DNA from: Paraburkholderia silviterrae
GTDB taxonomy: Bacteria; Pseudomonadota; Gammaproteobacteria; Burkholderiales; Burkholderiaceae
Assembly (NCBI RefSeq): GCF_004353915.1
Contig: NZ_SMRP01000015.1
Coordinates: 11,803 to 75,802, forward strand
Direction of reading: 5' to 3'
Length of the DNA stretch: 64,000 nt
This document shows positions 36,098 to 43,238 of this stretch, piece after piece. The notes below the pieces were generated by a model. The model worked only from the letters and a program-made list of their open reading frames with translations. It had not been told where the DNA came from and did no database searches. The translations under genes and the position numbers were made by a program. Numbering within the stretch: position 1 is the first letter of the stretch; every line of letters starts with the position of its first letter.

Positions 36098-36547
36098 ATG
36101 AACAAACCCGCCGTCCTCACGCGCGATGCGTACCCGCATTTTCTTCCCATCCAGACACGGTGGATGGACAACGACGTCTATGGCCATGTGAACAACGTGG
36201 TCTATTACAGCTATTTCGACACGGTGGTGAACGAGTATTTGTTGCGCGAGCGCGTGTTCGACATCGAGCGGAGCGATTCGATCGGACTCGTGGTGCAAAC
36301 GCAGTGCGACTATTTTGCTTCGGTGGCGTTCCCCGAGCGTCTCGTCGCGGGCTTGCGCGTGGCGCGCCTTGGCACGTCGAGCGTGCGCTATGAGATTGGT
36401 CTATTTGCGGAGCACAAGGGCGCGCCGGCGGCCCAGGGGCATTTCGTGCATGTATACGTCGATCGCGTCACGCGCAAGCCGAAGCCTCTTTCTGAAGCCT
36501 TGCGCGCTGCATTGCTGCCGCTTGTTCGGACTGACGAGGTGAGCTGA
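36098..36547 (+). CDS. Acyl-CoA thioesterase, 4HBT/YbgC hotdog family
   Basis: A 149-aa single hotdog domain. The catalytic region RWMDNDVYGHVNNVVYYSYF holds D26 and H30 typical of 4-hydroxybenzoyl-CoA thioesterase/YbgC enzymes. It hydrolyses acyl-CoA in the cytoplasm. In the 289-bp gap upstream a degenerate G-box-like run (GGAGGGGG at 35902) may be a promoter element, but the -10 is poor. Confidence 0.87.
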   Translation: MNKPAVLTRDAYPHFLPIQTRWMDNDVYGHVNNVVYYSYFDTVVNEYLLRERVFDIERSDSIGLVVQTQCDYFASVAFPERLVAGLRVARLGTSSVRYEIGLFAEHKGAPAAQGHFVHVYVDRVTRKPKPLSEALRAALLPLVRTDEVS

Positions 36548-36709
36548 GACCAGGTTCAAGCCGCGCTGAGCCGGGCGCCGATTCGGGCAGTCCATTGCGT
36601 GGCTTCGATCTACTGGTCCAGATCTCAATGTTCAGGATCATTCTGTACCTGGAGCGTGTTTGAGATCCCGCGCGCCAAAAACCAGGAATCAAGATTTCAG
36701 AGCACTCGC

Positions 36710-38392
36710 TTAGCTTAGACGCGCCTTGACGTAGCTTCCCGGTGCCGGTTCTATGGGCTTGTGCGTCTCGTTGCCAGGCGTTTGTCGTGCGGGTACTGCC
36801 ATGCCTACGTGACGCCGCAACCATGCGCTCCAGTGCGTCCACCAGCTGCCGCCGTGCGAGGAGGCGTGTGCGAGCCAATCATCGGCGCTTGAAGCCGGCT
36901 GCGTGGCGCCTGTCCAATAACTGCGCTTGTTCGCGGCCGGCGGATTGATCACACCCGCGATATGACCGCTCGCCGCAAGCACGAATTGCGTCTCGCCGCC
37001 GAGCAGCTGCGTGGCTTGCCAGGCCGCCCGCCATGGCACGAGATGATCGCGTTCGGTGCCCAGCACGTAGGCAGGCAGCTTCGCCTCGCCCAGATCGAAG
37101 CGCGTCCCGCATATTTCGAGCTTGCCCGGCTCGCGCAGCTCGTTTTGCAGGTAGCCGTGGCGCAGCAGCCAGGCGCACATCGGGCCGGGCAGGTTGGTCG
37201 CGTCGCTGTTCCAGTAGAGGAGATCGAAGGCCTCGGGCCGCTGCCCCTTGAGATAGTTGCCGACGACGTAGGGCCACAGTAACTCGTTCGCGCGCAGGGA
37301 CTGGAAGAGCAGCGCGAACACCTTGCCGCTCACGAGGCCGCCATCAGCGAACGTTCTTTCGGTTTCCTGAACGCTGTGCGCGTCCACGAACGTGCCCAGT
37401 TCGCCCGGCTCCGCGAAGTCGAGCAGGGTGGTGAGCAGCGTCATGCTCGCGGCAGGCTGGGTGCCGCGCGCGCCGAGCACCGCGAGAGCGCTGGCGAGCA
37501 TCGTTCCGCCGATGCACCAGCCGAGCGCATTGAGCTTGTCCGCGCCGCTGATGGCAAGCGCGACGTCGATGGCCCGCATCACGCCCTGCTCGAGATAGTC
37601 GTCCCACGTGGCCTGTTGCAGTTCGTTGCGTGGGTTGCGCCACGACACCACGAACACCGTGTAGCCTTCTTCCAGCGCGAAACGCACGAAGGAGTTATGC
37701 GGCTGGAGATCGAGGATGTAGAACTTGTTCACGCACGGCGGCACCACGAGGAGCGGGCGCAGCGCGACCTGCGGCGTGAGCGGTGCGTACTGGATCAGCT
37801 GCATCAACTCGCATTCGAACACCACGGCGCCTTCGGTCGTGGCGATATTGCGCCCGACCTCGAACGCGCGCTCGTCGGTGATGGCGATCTGGCCGCGCGC
37901 CGCATCCGCGAGCCAGTGCGCGAGCCCGGCGCGCAAGCTCTCGCCGTTGGAATCCAGCGCGAGGCGCATGGCTTCGGGATTCGTTGGCAGGAAGTTGGCC
38001 GGGCTCGTCGCGTCGATGAACTGGCGCGTGAGAAAGCGCAGTTGCTCGCGGGCTTTTGGCGCGACATCGGCGGCTTCGGTCATGGCGCGCAGCATGTCGG
38101 CATTGAGCATGTACGACTGCATCAGCGCGGCGTACCACGGATGCTGATGCCATTCCTGCGCGTCGAAGCGTCGATCGGCTGGTGCGGGCCGCGCAATTTG
38201 AGGCAGGCGCCCGGCATCCCGCCCCGCGTTGCCGAACGCTTGCCACAACTGCCATTGCCGCTCCCAATACTGCTTGGCCAATTCGGCCGCGCGGGCGGCC
38301 GGATCGGCGCTTGCGTGCGTTTGTGCATGCGACTGTGCGTGCGTCTGTGCTTGTGTTTTCTGCGGGCCGGTATCCGGCTTTTTCGAACTCAT
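36710..38392 (-). CDS. phaC: Class I poly(3-hydroxyalkanoate) synthase
   Basis: A 560-aa PHA synthase. The lipase-like box GWCIGGTM holds the nucleophile C293; the acid lies in GTERDHLVPW and the base in ASGHIAGVINPP. It polymerises 3-hydroxyacyl-CoA into storage granules. The N-terminus has a short repetitive Gln/Thr/His/Ala linker (TQAQTHAQSHAQTH). ATG 38392 is preferred to ATG 38404 because GGAG sits 6 nt before it. It starts 14 bp after the acyl-CoA synthetase gene, so both share the G-box promoter at 40024-40059. It probably acts as an overflow for beta-oxidation intermediates. Confidence 0.92.
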   Translation of the reverse strand: MSSKKPDTGPQKTQAQTHAQSHAQTHASADPAARAAELAKQYWERQWQLWQAFGNAGRDAGRLPQIARPAPADRRFDAQEWHQHPWYAALMQSYMLNADMLRAMTEAADVAPKAREQLRFLTRQFIDATSPANFLPTNPEAMRLALDSNGESLRAGLAHWLADAARGQIAITDERAFEVGRNIATTEGAVVFECELMQLIQYAPLTPQVALRPLLVVPPCVNKFYILDLQPHNSFVRFALEEGYTVFVVSWRNPRNELQQATWDDYLEQGVMRAIDVALAISGADKLNALGWCIGGTMLASALAVLGARGTQPAASMTLLTTLLDFAEPGELGTFVDAHSVQETERTFADGGLVSGKVFALLFQSLRANELLWPYVVGNYLKGQRPEAFDLLYWNSDATNLPGPMCAWLLRHGYLQNELREPGKLEICGTRFDLGEAKLPAYVLGTERDHLVPWRAAWQATQLLGGETQFVLAASGHIAGVINPPAANKRSYWTGATQPASSADDWLAHASSHGGSWWTHWSAWLRRHVGMAVPARQTPGNETHKPIEPAPGSYVKARLS

Positions 38393-38406
38393 ATCGGGCT
38401 CCATCG

Positions 38407-39984
38407 TCAGGACACGCGTCGCGGCTCGTTCGTCCAGTACTTCTCGCGCACGCGCCGGCGCAGCACTTTGCCGACTGCGCTGAGCGGCAGCGTCTGGACC
38501 AGCGCCAACGTCTTGGGCGCCTTGAAGCGTCCGAGCGTTTCCTTCACGTGCTCGATCAACGTCTCGGGCTCGACCGCCTCGCCCGGCTTGAGCACGACTT
38601 CGGCGTGCACGGCCTCGCCCCATTTGTCGTGCGGCACGCCCACGACGGCCGACATCTGCACGGCTGGATGCGCGTTCAGCGACGCTTCCACCTCGACCGC
38701 ATAGACGTTGAAGCCGCCCGTGATGATCACGTCCTTCTTGCGATCGACGATGAACACGTAGCCCGCGTCGTCGATATAGCCAAGGTCGCCGGACTTCCAG
38801 AAGCCATCGGCGAATTCGGCTGCCGTGCCTTCGGGATTGCCGTAGTAGCCGCCGATCGTGCCGCGCCCGCGCAGCCAGATCTCGCCGGTCGTACCGGGCG
38901 CAACGTCGTTGCCGGCGTCGTCGACGATGCGCATTTCGATGCCGATGGTGGGCCGTCCGGCCGAAGCGAGCCGCCCCGTTTCGAGCGCGCTGACATGATC
39001 GGCCGGGGTGAGCGTGCAGACGGCCTGCGCGCATTCGGTCGCGCCATAGAGCTGGAAGAAGATGTTGCCAAAGCGCACTTGCGCCTGCGCGAGCTTGGCG
39101 GGGCTCATCGGCGCCGCGCCGTAGTAGAGCGTGCGCAGGCTGGCGAGGTCGTGGCGCGTGGCTTCGGGAAGATCGAGCAGCCAGTTCACGAGGGTGGGCA
39201 CCATCAGCGTGGTCGTGACCCTTTCGGCCTCGACATTGCGGCACCAGGCTTTGAGATCGGCCGCATTCTGCGTGAGCGTGCAGCCGCCGCGAAAGAGCGT
39301 GGGCAGAAACGAGAGGCCCGAACCGTGGCTCACGGGCGCGATATGCAGGTAGCGCGTGCGGCTGTTGAGCGCGATGCTCTGCTGCTCGTCGGCATACATG
39401 GTGTCGCGTGCGGCGAGCCAGTTGTCGATCGTGTACTGGGCGCACTTGCTCTTGCCCGTGGTGCCGCCCGTGAAACGGTAGATGAGGAGGTCCGCATGCG
39501 TGTCCGACTGGATGCCGGGATCGGTGTCGGGCATGCCTTCGAGCAGATCCCAAAAGCACTGCACACCTTCGTAAGGCGTCGCGGGCGCATCCATGCACAC
39601 GATGATCGCGCCTTGCTCGCGCAGTATGTCGGCGTAGCGCGGGAGCAAGGACGTTTCGATGAAGACGGCCTTCGGTTTGATGAACGCCATCTGCCAGCGA
39701 TGCTCGTCCAGCGCGTCGCGGATGTTGGTATGGGCAAAGGCCGCTTCGCCCTTGAAGGCCGTCCACGCGTGCAGCAGCGAAAGGTTGTCGTTTTCGAGGA
39801 TGCAAAACGCCACGTCGCCGCGACGCAGGCCAAGGCGGCTCCTCATCATGTTCGCGATGCGGTTGGTCAGCCTGTGCAGCTCGCCAAACGTGTAGCGGCG
39901 CTCGCGCTCGATGTTGACGAGGGCCTCCTGATCGGCGAACTGCAGGGCGAGCTGCCCCATGATGCGGGCGAAATCCATTTTCAT
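38407..39984 (-). CDS. Acyl-CoA synthetase (ANL family), copy 1
   Basis: A 525-aa AMP-forming ligase: P-loop-like FTGGTTGKSK at residues 171-180, LYGATECA, GDLGYIDDAGYVFIVDRKKD hinge and the catalytic lysine region near LPLSAVGKVLRR. It activates a carboxylic acid to its CoA thioester. It is clearly paralogous to the ligase at 63104 (shared NIERxRRYT, ENDN, CMDxP, FWDLLEG). Transcribed leftward with the PHA synthase and divergent from the acyl-CoA dehydrogenase at 40276. Chain or ring specificity is unknown. Confidence 0.92.
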   Translation of the reverse strand: MKMDFARIMGQLALQFADQEALVNIERERRYTFGELHRLTNRIANMMRSRLGLRRGDVAFCILENDNLSLLHAWTAFKGEAAFAHTNIRDALDEHRWQMAFIKPKAVFIETSLLPRYADILREQGAIIVCMDAPATPYEGVQCFWDLLEGMPDTDPGIQSDTHADLLIYRFTGGTTGKSKCAQYTIDNWLAARDTMYADEQQSIALNSRTRYLHIAPVSHGSGLSFLPTLFRGGCTLTQNAADLKAWCRNVEAERVTTTLMVPTLVNWLLDLPEATRHDLASLRTLYYGAAPMSPAKLAQAQVRFGNIFFQLYGATECAQAVCTLTPADHVSALETGRLASAGRPTIGIEMRIVDDAGNDVAPGTTGEIWLRGRGTIGGYYGNPEGTAAEFADGFWKSGDLGYIDDAGYVFIVDRKKDVIITGGFNVYAVEVEASLNAHPAVQMSAVVGVPHDKWGEAVHAEVVLKPGEAVEPETLIEHVKETLGRFKAPKTLALVQTLPLSAVGKVLRRRVREKYWTNEPRRVS

Positions 39985-40023
39985 TGCTGTCTCCGCGGGC
40001 GTGTTCCCGTGTCTGCCGCGTGC

Positions 40024-40059
40024 AGTCTAGGACCGCGCGTCGATGCAATGCCCCTCTCC
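40024..40059 (-). promoter_or_regulatory. G-box promoter 2 (leftward): GGAGAGGGG - 21 bp - TAGACT
   Basis: On the reverse strand the box covers 40059-40051 and TAGACT 40029-40024, 40 bp before the acyl-CoA synthetase start. The box has one change from GGGAGGGG. Confidence 0.55.
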
Positions 40060-40161
40060 GGACGGGAGGGCAGTGAGGTCGGGGGCCACGGGAACGCGCG
40101 GCGCCGCACGGCGGGCCGGATTGCGGCGCCACCCTGGCGGATGCGCCGCCCCTGCAAGAAA

Positions 40162-40195
40162 GGGAGGGGAACGACGCACGGCGCCTCCCTAAGAT
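40162..40195 (+). promoter_or_regulatory. G-box promoter 3: GGGAGGGG - 20 bp - TAAGAT
   Basis: The box at 40162-40169 and TAAGAT at 40190-40195 lie 81 bp before the acyl-CoA dehydrogenase at 40276. CCTCCCT just before the -10 makes an inverted repeat with the box, a feature also seen at 56441. Confidence 0.6.
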
Positions 40196-40275
40196 GGGCT
40201 CACGTCAATGAACCTTGCATGGACAGCATGCTCTCGCCACGAGGGCGATGCGCCACCTCTGAGAGTAGAAAACGC

Positions 40276-41412
40276 ATGGATTTCGATCTGAATTCCGAAC
40301 AGCAGATGTTGCAGGACAGCGTGCGCCGGTTTGTCGAGCGGGCCTACAGCTTCGAGGCGCGCGCCGCGCTGCTCAAGCACGGCAGCAACGGCAGCGAGAC
40401 GAACTGGCGGACCTTCGCGGACAACGGCTGGCTGATGGCGGCCATTCCCGAGGAGGACGGCGGTCTGGGCGGCACGGTCGTCGAAACGGCGATCATCGCG
40501 CAGGCGCTTGGACGCGCGCTGGTGGTCGAGCCCTGGCTCGGCTGCGCCGTGCTCGCCGCCCAGACGCTGGTGGCCGGGGGAACGGCCGGGCAGCGGCAAC
40601 GCCTGCTGCCGCAAATGGCCGCCGGGACCGTGCGTCTCGCGCTCGCCTATAGCGAGGCCGCCTCGCGCGGCCTGCCCGAGCCGGTGTCGCTGTGTGCGCG
40701 GCGCGAAGGCAATGGCTATGTGCTCGATGGCCGCAAATCGCTCGTGCTGGGGGCCACCGGCGCCGACGCGTTCATCGTTTCGGCCCAGGTGCCGGGCGTG
40801 TCTGGCCTCACCCTGCTGCTCGTCGATGGCGGCGCGCCGGGCCTGAACCGCCAGGCGCTGCCGCTGCACGACGGCACGTGGGTCGAGGAGCTGACCTTCG
40901 AGGGCGTGTGGGTGGCGGCAGACGCGGTGCTGGGCGCGCCCGGCGCAGGCCTGCCGGCGCTGCGCGCGGGACTCGCGCACGGCACCGTGGCGCTCTGTGC
41001 GGAGTTGATCGGCGCGATGGAAAAGACCCTCGAAATGACGGCCGGCTATCTGAAGACGCGCGAGCAATTCGGAGTCCGGATCGGTTCGTTCCAGGCCTTG
41101 CAGCATCGCATGGCGGACATGGTGGCCGAACTCGAGGTTGCGCGCTCGATGCTGCACGTGGCGCTGGCGTCGCTTGCCAACGACGACGCGCAGACGCAGG
41201 TCAGGCGCCTCGCGGCCGCGAAGATGCTGATTGGCCGGGCGGCGAAGTTCGTTTGCGGCCAGGGCATCCAGTTGCATGGAGGCATCGGCATGACCGAGGA
41301 ATACGCCGTGGGCCATTACTACAAGCGCGCCGTGGTGGCGGATCTGCTGCTCGGCAGCGCGGATAGCTGCGAAGCCGTATGCGCCGAGACGCTGCGGGCG
41401 ACGGTTCAGTGA
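40276..41412 (+). CDS. Acyl-CoA dehydrogenase-like protein lacking the usual catalytic Glu
   Basis: A 378-aa FAD-type acyl-CoA dehydrogenase with N-terminal helical, beta and C-terminal helical domains (KTREQFGVRIGSFQALQHRM; GIQLHGGIGMTEEYAVGHYY). The region where most family members have YEGTSxIQ reads RAVVADLLLGSADSCEAV, with no glutamate in place. Such forms are known as one half of alpha2beta2 dehydrogenases acting on steroid or other bulky acyl-CoAs. It leads the three-gene operon with MaoC and a canonical dehydrogenase, behind a G-box promoter. Confidence 0.87.
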   Translation: MDFDLNSEQQMLQDSVRRFVERAYSFEARAALLKHGSNGSETNWRTFADNGWLMAAIPEEDGGLGGTVVETAIIAQALGRALVVEPWLGCAVLAAQTLVAGGTAGQRQRLLPQMAAGTVRLALAYSEAASRGLPEPVSLCARREGNGYVLDGRKSLVLGATGADAFIVSAQVPGVSGLTLLLVDGGAPGLNRQALPLHDGTWVEELTFEGVWVAADAVLGAPGAGLPALRAGLAHGTVALCAELIGAMEKTLEMTAGYLKTREQFGVRIGSFQALQHRMADMVAELEVARSMLHVALASLANDDAQTQVRRLAAAKMLIGRAAKFVCGQGIQLHGGIGMTEEYAVGHYYKRAVVADLLLGSADSCEAVCAETLRATVQ

Positions 41413-41470
41413 CACGTCCTGCATACGGGGCCGCCCGACTCAAACCATCCAGCAAGAAGCGAGACAAAGC

Positions 41471-41926
41471 ATGAAGACCTATGAAACCGTGGCCGAGCTG
41501 CAACCCCTCGTGGGGGAGGTCGTGGGCACCAGCGACTGGATTCTCATCGACCAGCCGCGCATCAACACTTTTGCCGATGCAACCGGCGACCACCAGTGGA
41601 TTCACGTCGACCCGGAGCGTGCGGCAACCGGTCCGTTCGGCGCCCCGATCGCCCATGGCTTTCTGACGCTGAGCCTGCTGCCGGTCTTTTCGCAGAACGC
41701 GTTCACGATTCGCCAGTTCAAGCTCGGCGTGAACTATGGCCTGAACAAGGTGCGCTTTCTGAAGCCCGTGCCCGTGAACAGCCGCCTGCGCGCCCAGTTC
41801 AGGCTGCAGAGCTTCGAGCCGCTCGAGAACAAGGGCGCCCAGCTCACCTATGAGATGACGGTGGAGATGGAAGGCGGGGACAAGCCGGTATGCGTTGCCG
41901 AGTCCATCGTGCGCGTGTTCGACTGA
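41471..41926 (+). CDS. MaoC-family enoyl-CoA hydratase
   Basis: A 151-aa hotdog hydratase with the hydratase-2 motif ADATGDHQWIHVDPERA (D40, H45) and GPFGAPIAHGFLTLSL. It adds water to enoyl-CoA giving the (R)-3-hydroxyacyl-CoA, the form used by PHA synthase and by MFE2-type SDRs such as that at 61995. It lies between two dehydrogenase genes (58 and 50 bp gaps). Confidence 0.9.
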   Translation: MKTYETVAELQPLVGEVVGTSDWILIDQPRINTFADATGDHQWIHVDPERAATGPFGAPIAHGFLTLSLLPVFSQNAFTIRQFKLGVNYGLNKVRFLKPVPVNSRLRAQFRLQSFEPLENKGAQLTYEMTVEMEGGDKPVCVAESIVRVFD

Positions 41927-41976
41927 ATGCAGTGATCCAGGGCCTGGCCATCCAGAAGATTGAACAGAGGAAGACA

Positions 41977-43131
41977 ATGAGCGAAACATCTACCGTACTC
42001 CTGAACGAACAGGAAGTCATGATCCGCGATGCCGCCCGCAAGGTGGCGCAGGAAGTCGTTGCCGTCACGGCCGCCGAGCGCGACCGCACGGGCGCGTGGC
42101 CGCGCGGCGAACTGGCGGCCGTGGGCGAGCTCGGGTTTCTCGGCATGCATATCCCCGAGGAATTCGGTGGTTCGGCGGCGACGTTTCCGGAATACTGCTT
42201 GGCCATCGAGGCGTTTGCCGCCGCCGATGCCGGCTTCGCGACCATCCTGCATGTCCACAACGGCCTCGCGGGCTGCGTGGCCCACGCCGGCACCGAAGCA
42301 CAAAAGCGCAAGTATCTGCCGGACATGGCCTCGGGCAAGACCATCGTGGCGGGTCTGCTGACCGAACCGCAGGCCGGCTCCGACACCGCCGCATTCCGCA
42401 CCACGGCGCGCCGCGAGGGCGAGCACTATGTCCTGAACGGCAGCAAGCAGTTCATCTCGAACGGCAACGAGGCGGGTGTGGGCCTGGCCATCGCAGCGGT
42501 GACCGAAACGCCGGAAGGCAGGAAGGGGCCGAGCCTCTTTATCGTCGATCCGCGTGCGCCGGGCTACAACGTCACGCGCATCGAAGAAAAGCTGGGCCAG
42601 CGTTCGGCGCATGTTGCCGCGATCCAGCTCGAAGACCACCGCGTGCCGCTGGAAAACATCATTGGCGAGGAAGGCGCAGGCTACAAGCGCGTGATGAGCA
42701 TGCTCTCCGAGGGGCGTATCGGCATTGCCGCTGTGGCGTGCGGCGTCGCGCGCGCGGCGCTCGAAGCCGCGGTGCAATATGCGAAGGAGCGCGAAGCATA
42801 CGGCAAACCGATCATCAACCTGCAGGGTGTGGCGTTCGATCTCGCCGACATGGCCATGCAGGTGGACGTCGCGTACCAGTACATGCTGCACGCGGCGCGC
42901 CTTCAGGCGGCCGGCGTGCAATGCGCGAAGGAGGCCTCCATCGCCAAACTGTACGCGAGCGAAATGGCGGAGAAGGTGTGCTCGGGCGCGATCCAGATTC
43001 ACGGCGGTTACGGCTACCTCACCGATTTCCCGGTCGAACGCTACTACCGCGACGCGCGCGTGACGAAGATCTACGAAGGTACGAGCCACATTCAGAAGGT
43101 CATTATTTCGCGCAGTCTCGCGGGACGCTGA
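41977..43131 (+). CDS. Acyl-CoA dehydrogenase, canonical
   Basis: A 384-aa FAD-dependent acyl-CoA dehydrogenase. The catalytic base is E367 in KIYEGTSHIQK; other marks are TEPQAGSDTAAF, GSKQFISNGNEAG and IQIHGGYGYLTDFPVER. It forms the trans-2-enoyl-CoA. ATG 41977 follows an AGAGGAAG site. Last gene of the operon begun at 40276 and followed by a hairpin. Confidence 0.92.
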   Translation: MSETSTVLLNEQEVMIRDAARKVAQEVVAVTAAERDRTGAWPRGELAAVGELGFLGMHIPEEFGGSAATFPEYCLAIEAFAAADAGFATILHVHNGLAGCVAHAGTEAQKRKYLPDMASGKTIVAGLLTEPQAGSDTAAFRTTARREGEHYVLNGSKQFISNGNEAGVGLAIAAVTETPEGRKGPSLFIVDPRAPGYNVTRIEEKLGQRSAHVAAIQLEDHRVPLENIIGEEGAGYKRVMSMLSEGRIGIAAVACGVARAALEAAVQYAKEREAYGKPIINLQGVAFDLADMAMQVDVAYQYMLHAARLQAAGVQCAKEASIAKLYASEMAEKVCSGAIQIHGGYGYLTDFPVERYYRDARVTKIYEGTSHIQKVIISRSLAGR

Positions 43132-43178
43132 GCGGACGCGCGAGCCGGCCTTGACCGGCACAGCATGATGAACCCGCA

Positions 43179-43197
43179 GGGGAGCCAGAGGCTCCCC
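43179..43197. terminator. 8-bp GC stem-loop between convergent operons
   Basis: GGGGAGCC at 43179-43186 pairs with GGCTCCCC at 43190-43197 over a 3-nt loop. It lies between the dehydrogenase end (43131) and the LuxR gene end (43239). The T run is short, so strength is uncertain. Confidence 0.6.
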
Positions 43198-43238
43198 TTG
43201 GCATTGGTGCTAACTTGCCTGGAGGTCTGCTGCCGCGG

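Noticed and set aside
36710..40132. A single very long leftward open frame spanning the PHA synthase and the acyl-CoA ligase region
   Set aside because: Only its last 560 codons match a protein family. The rest is a shadow frame of the ligase in high-GC DNA, so two separate genes are annotated.
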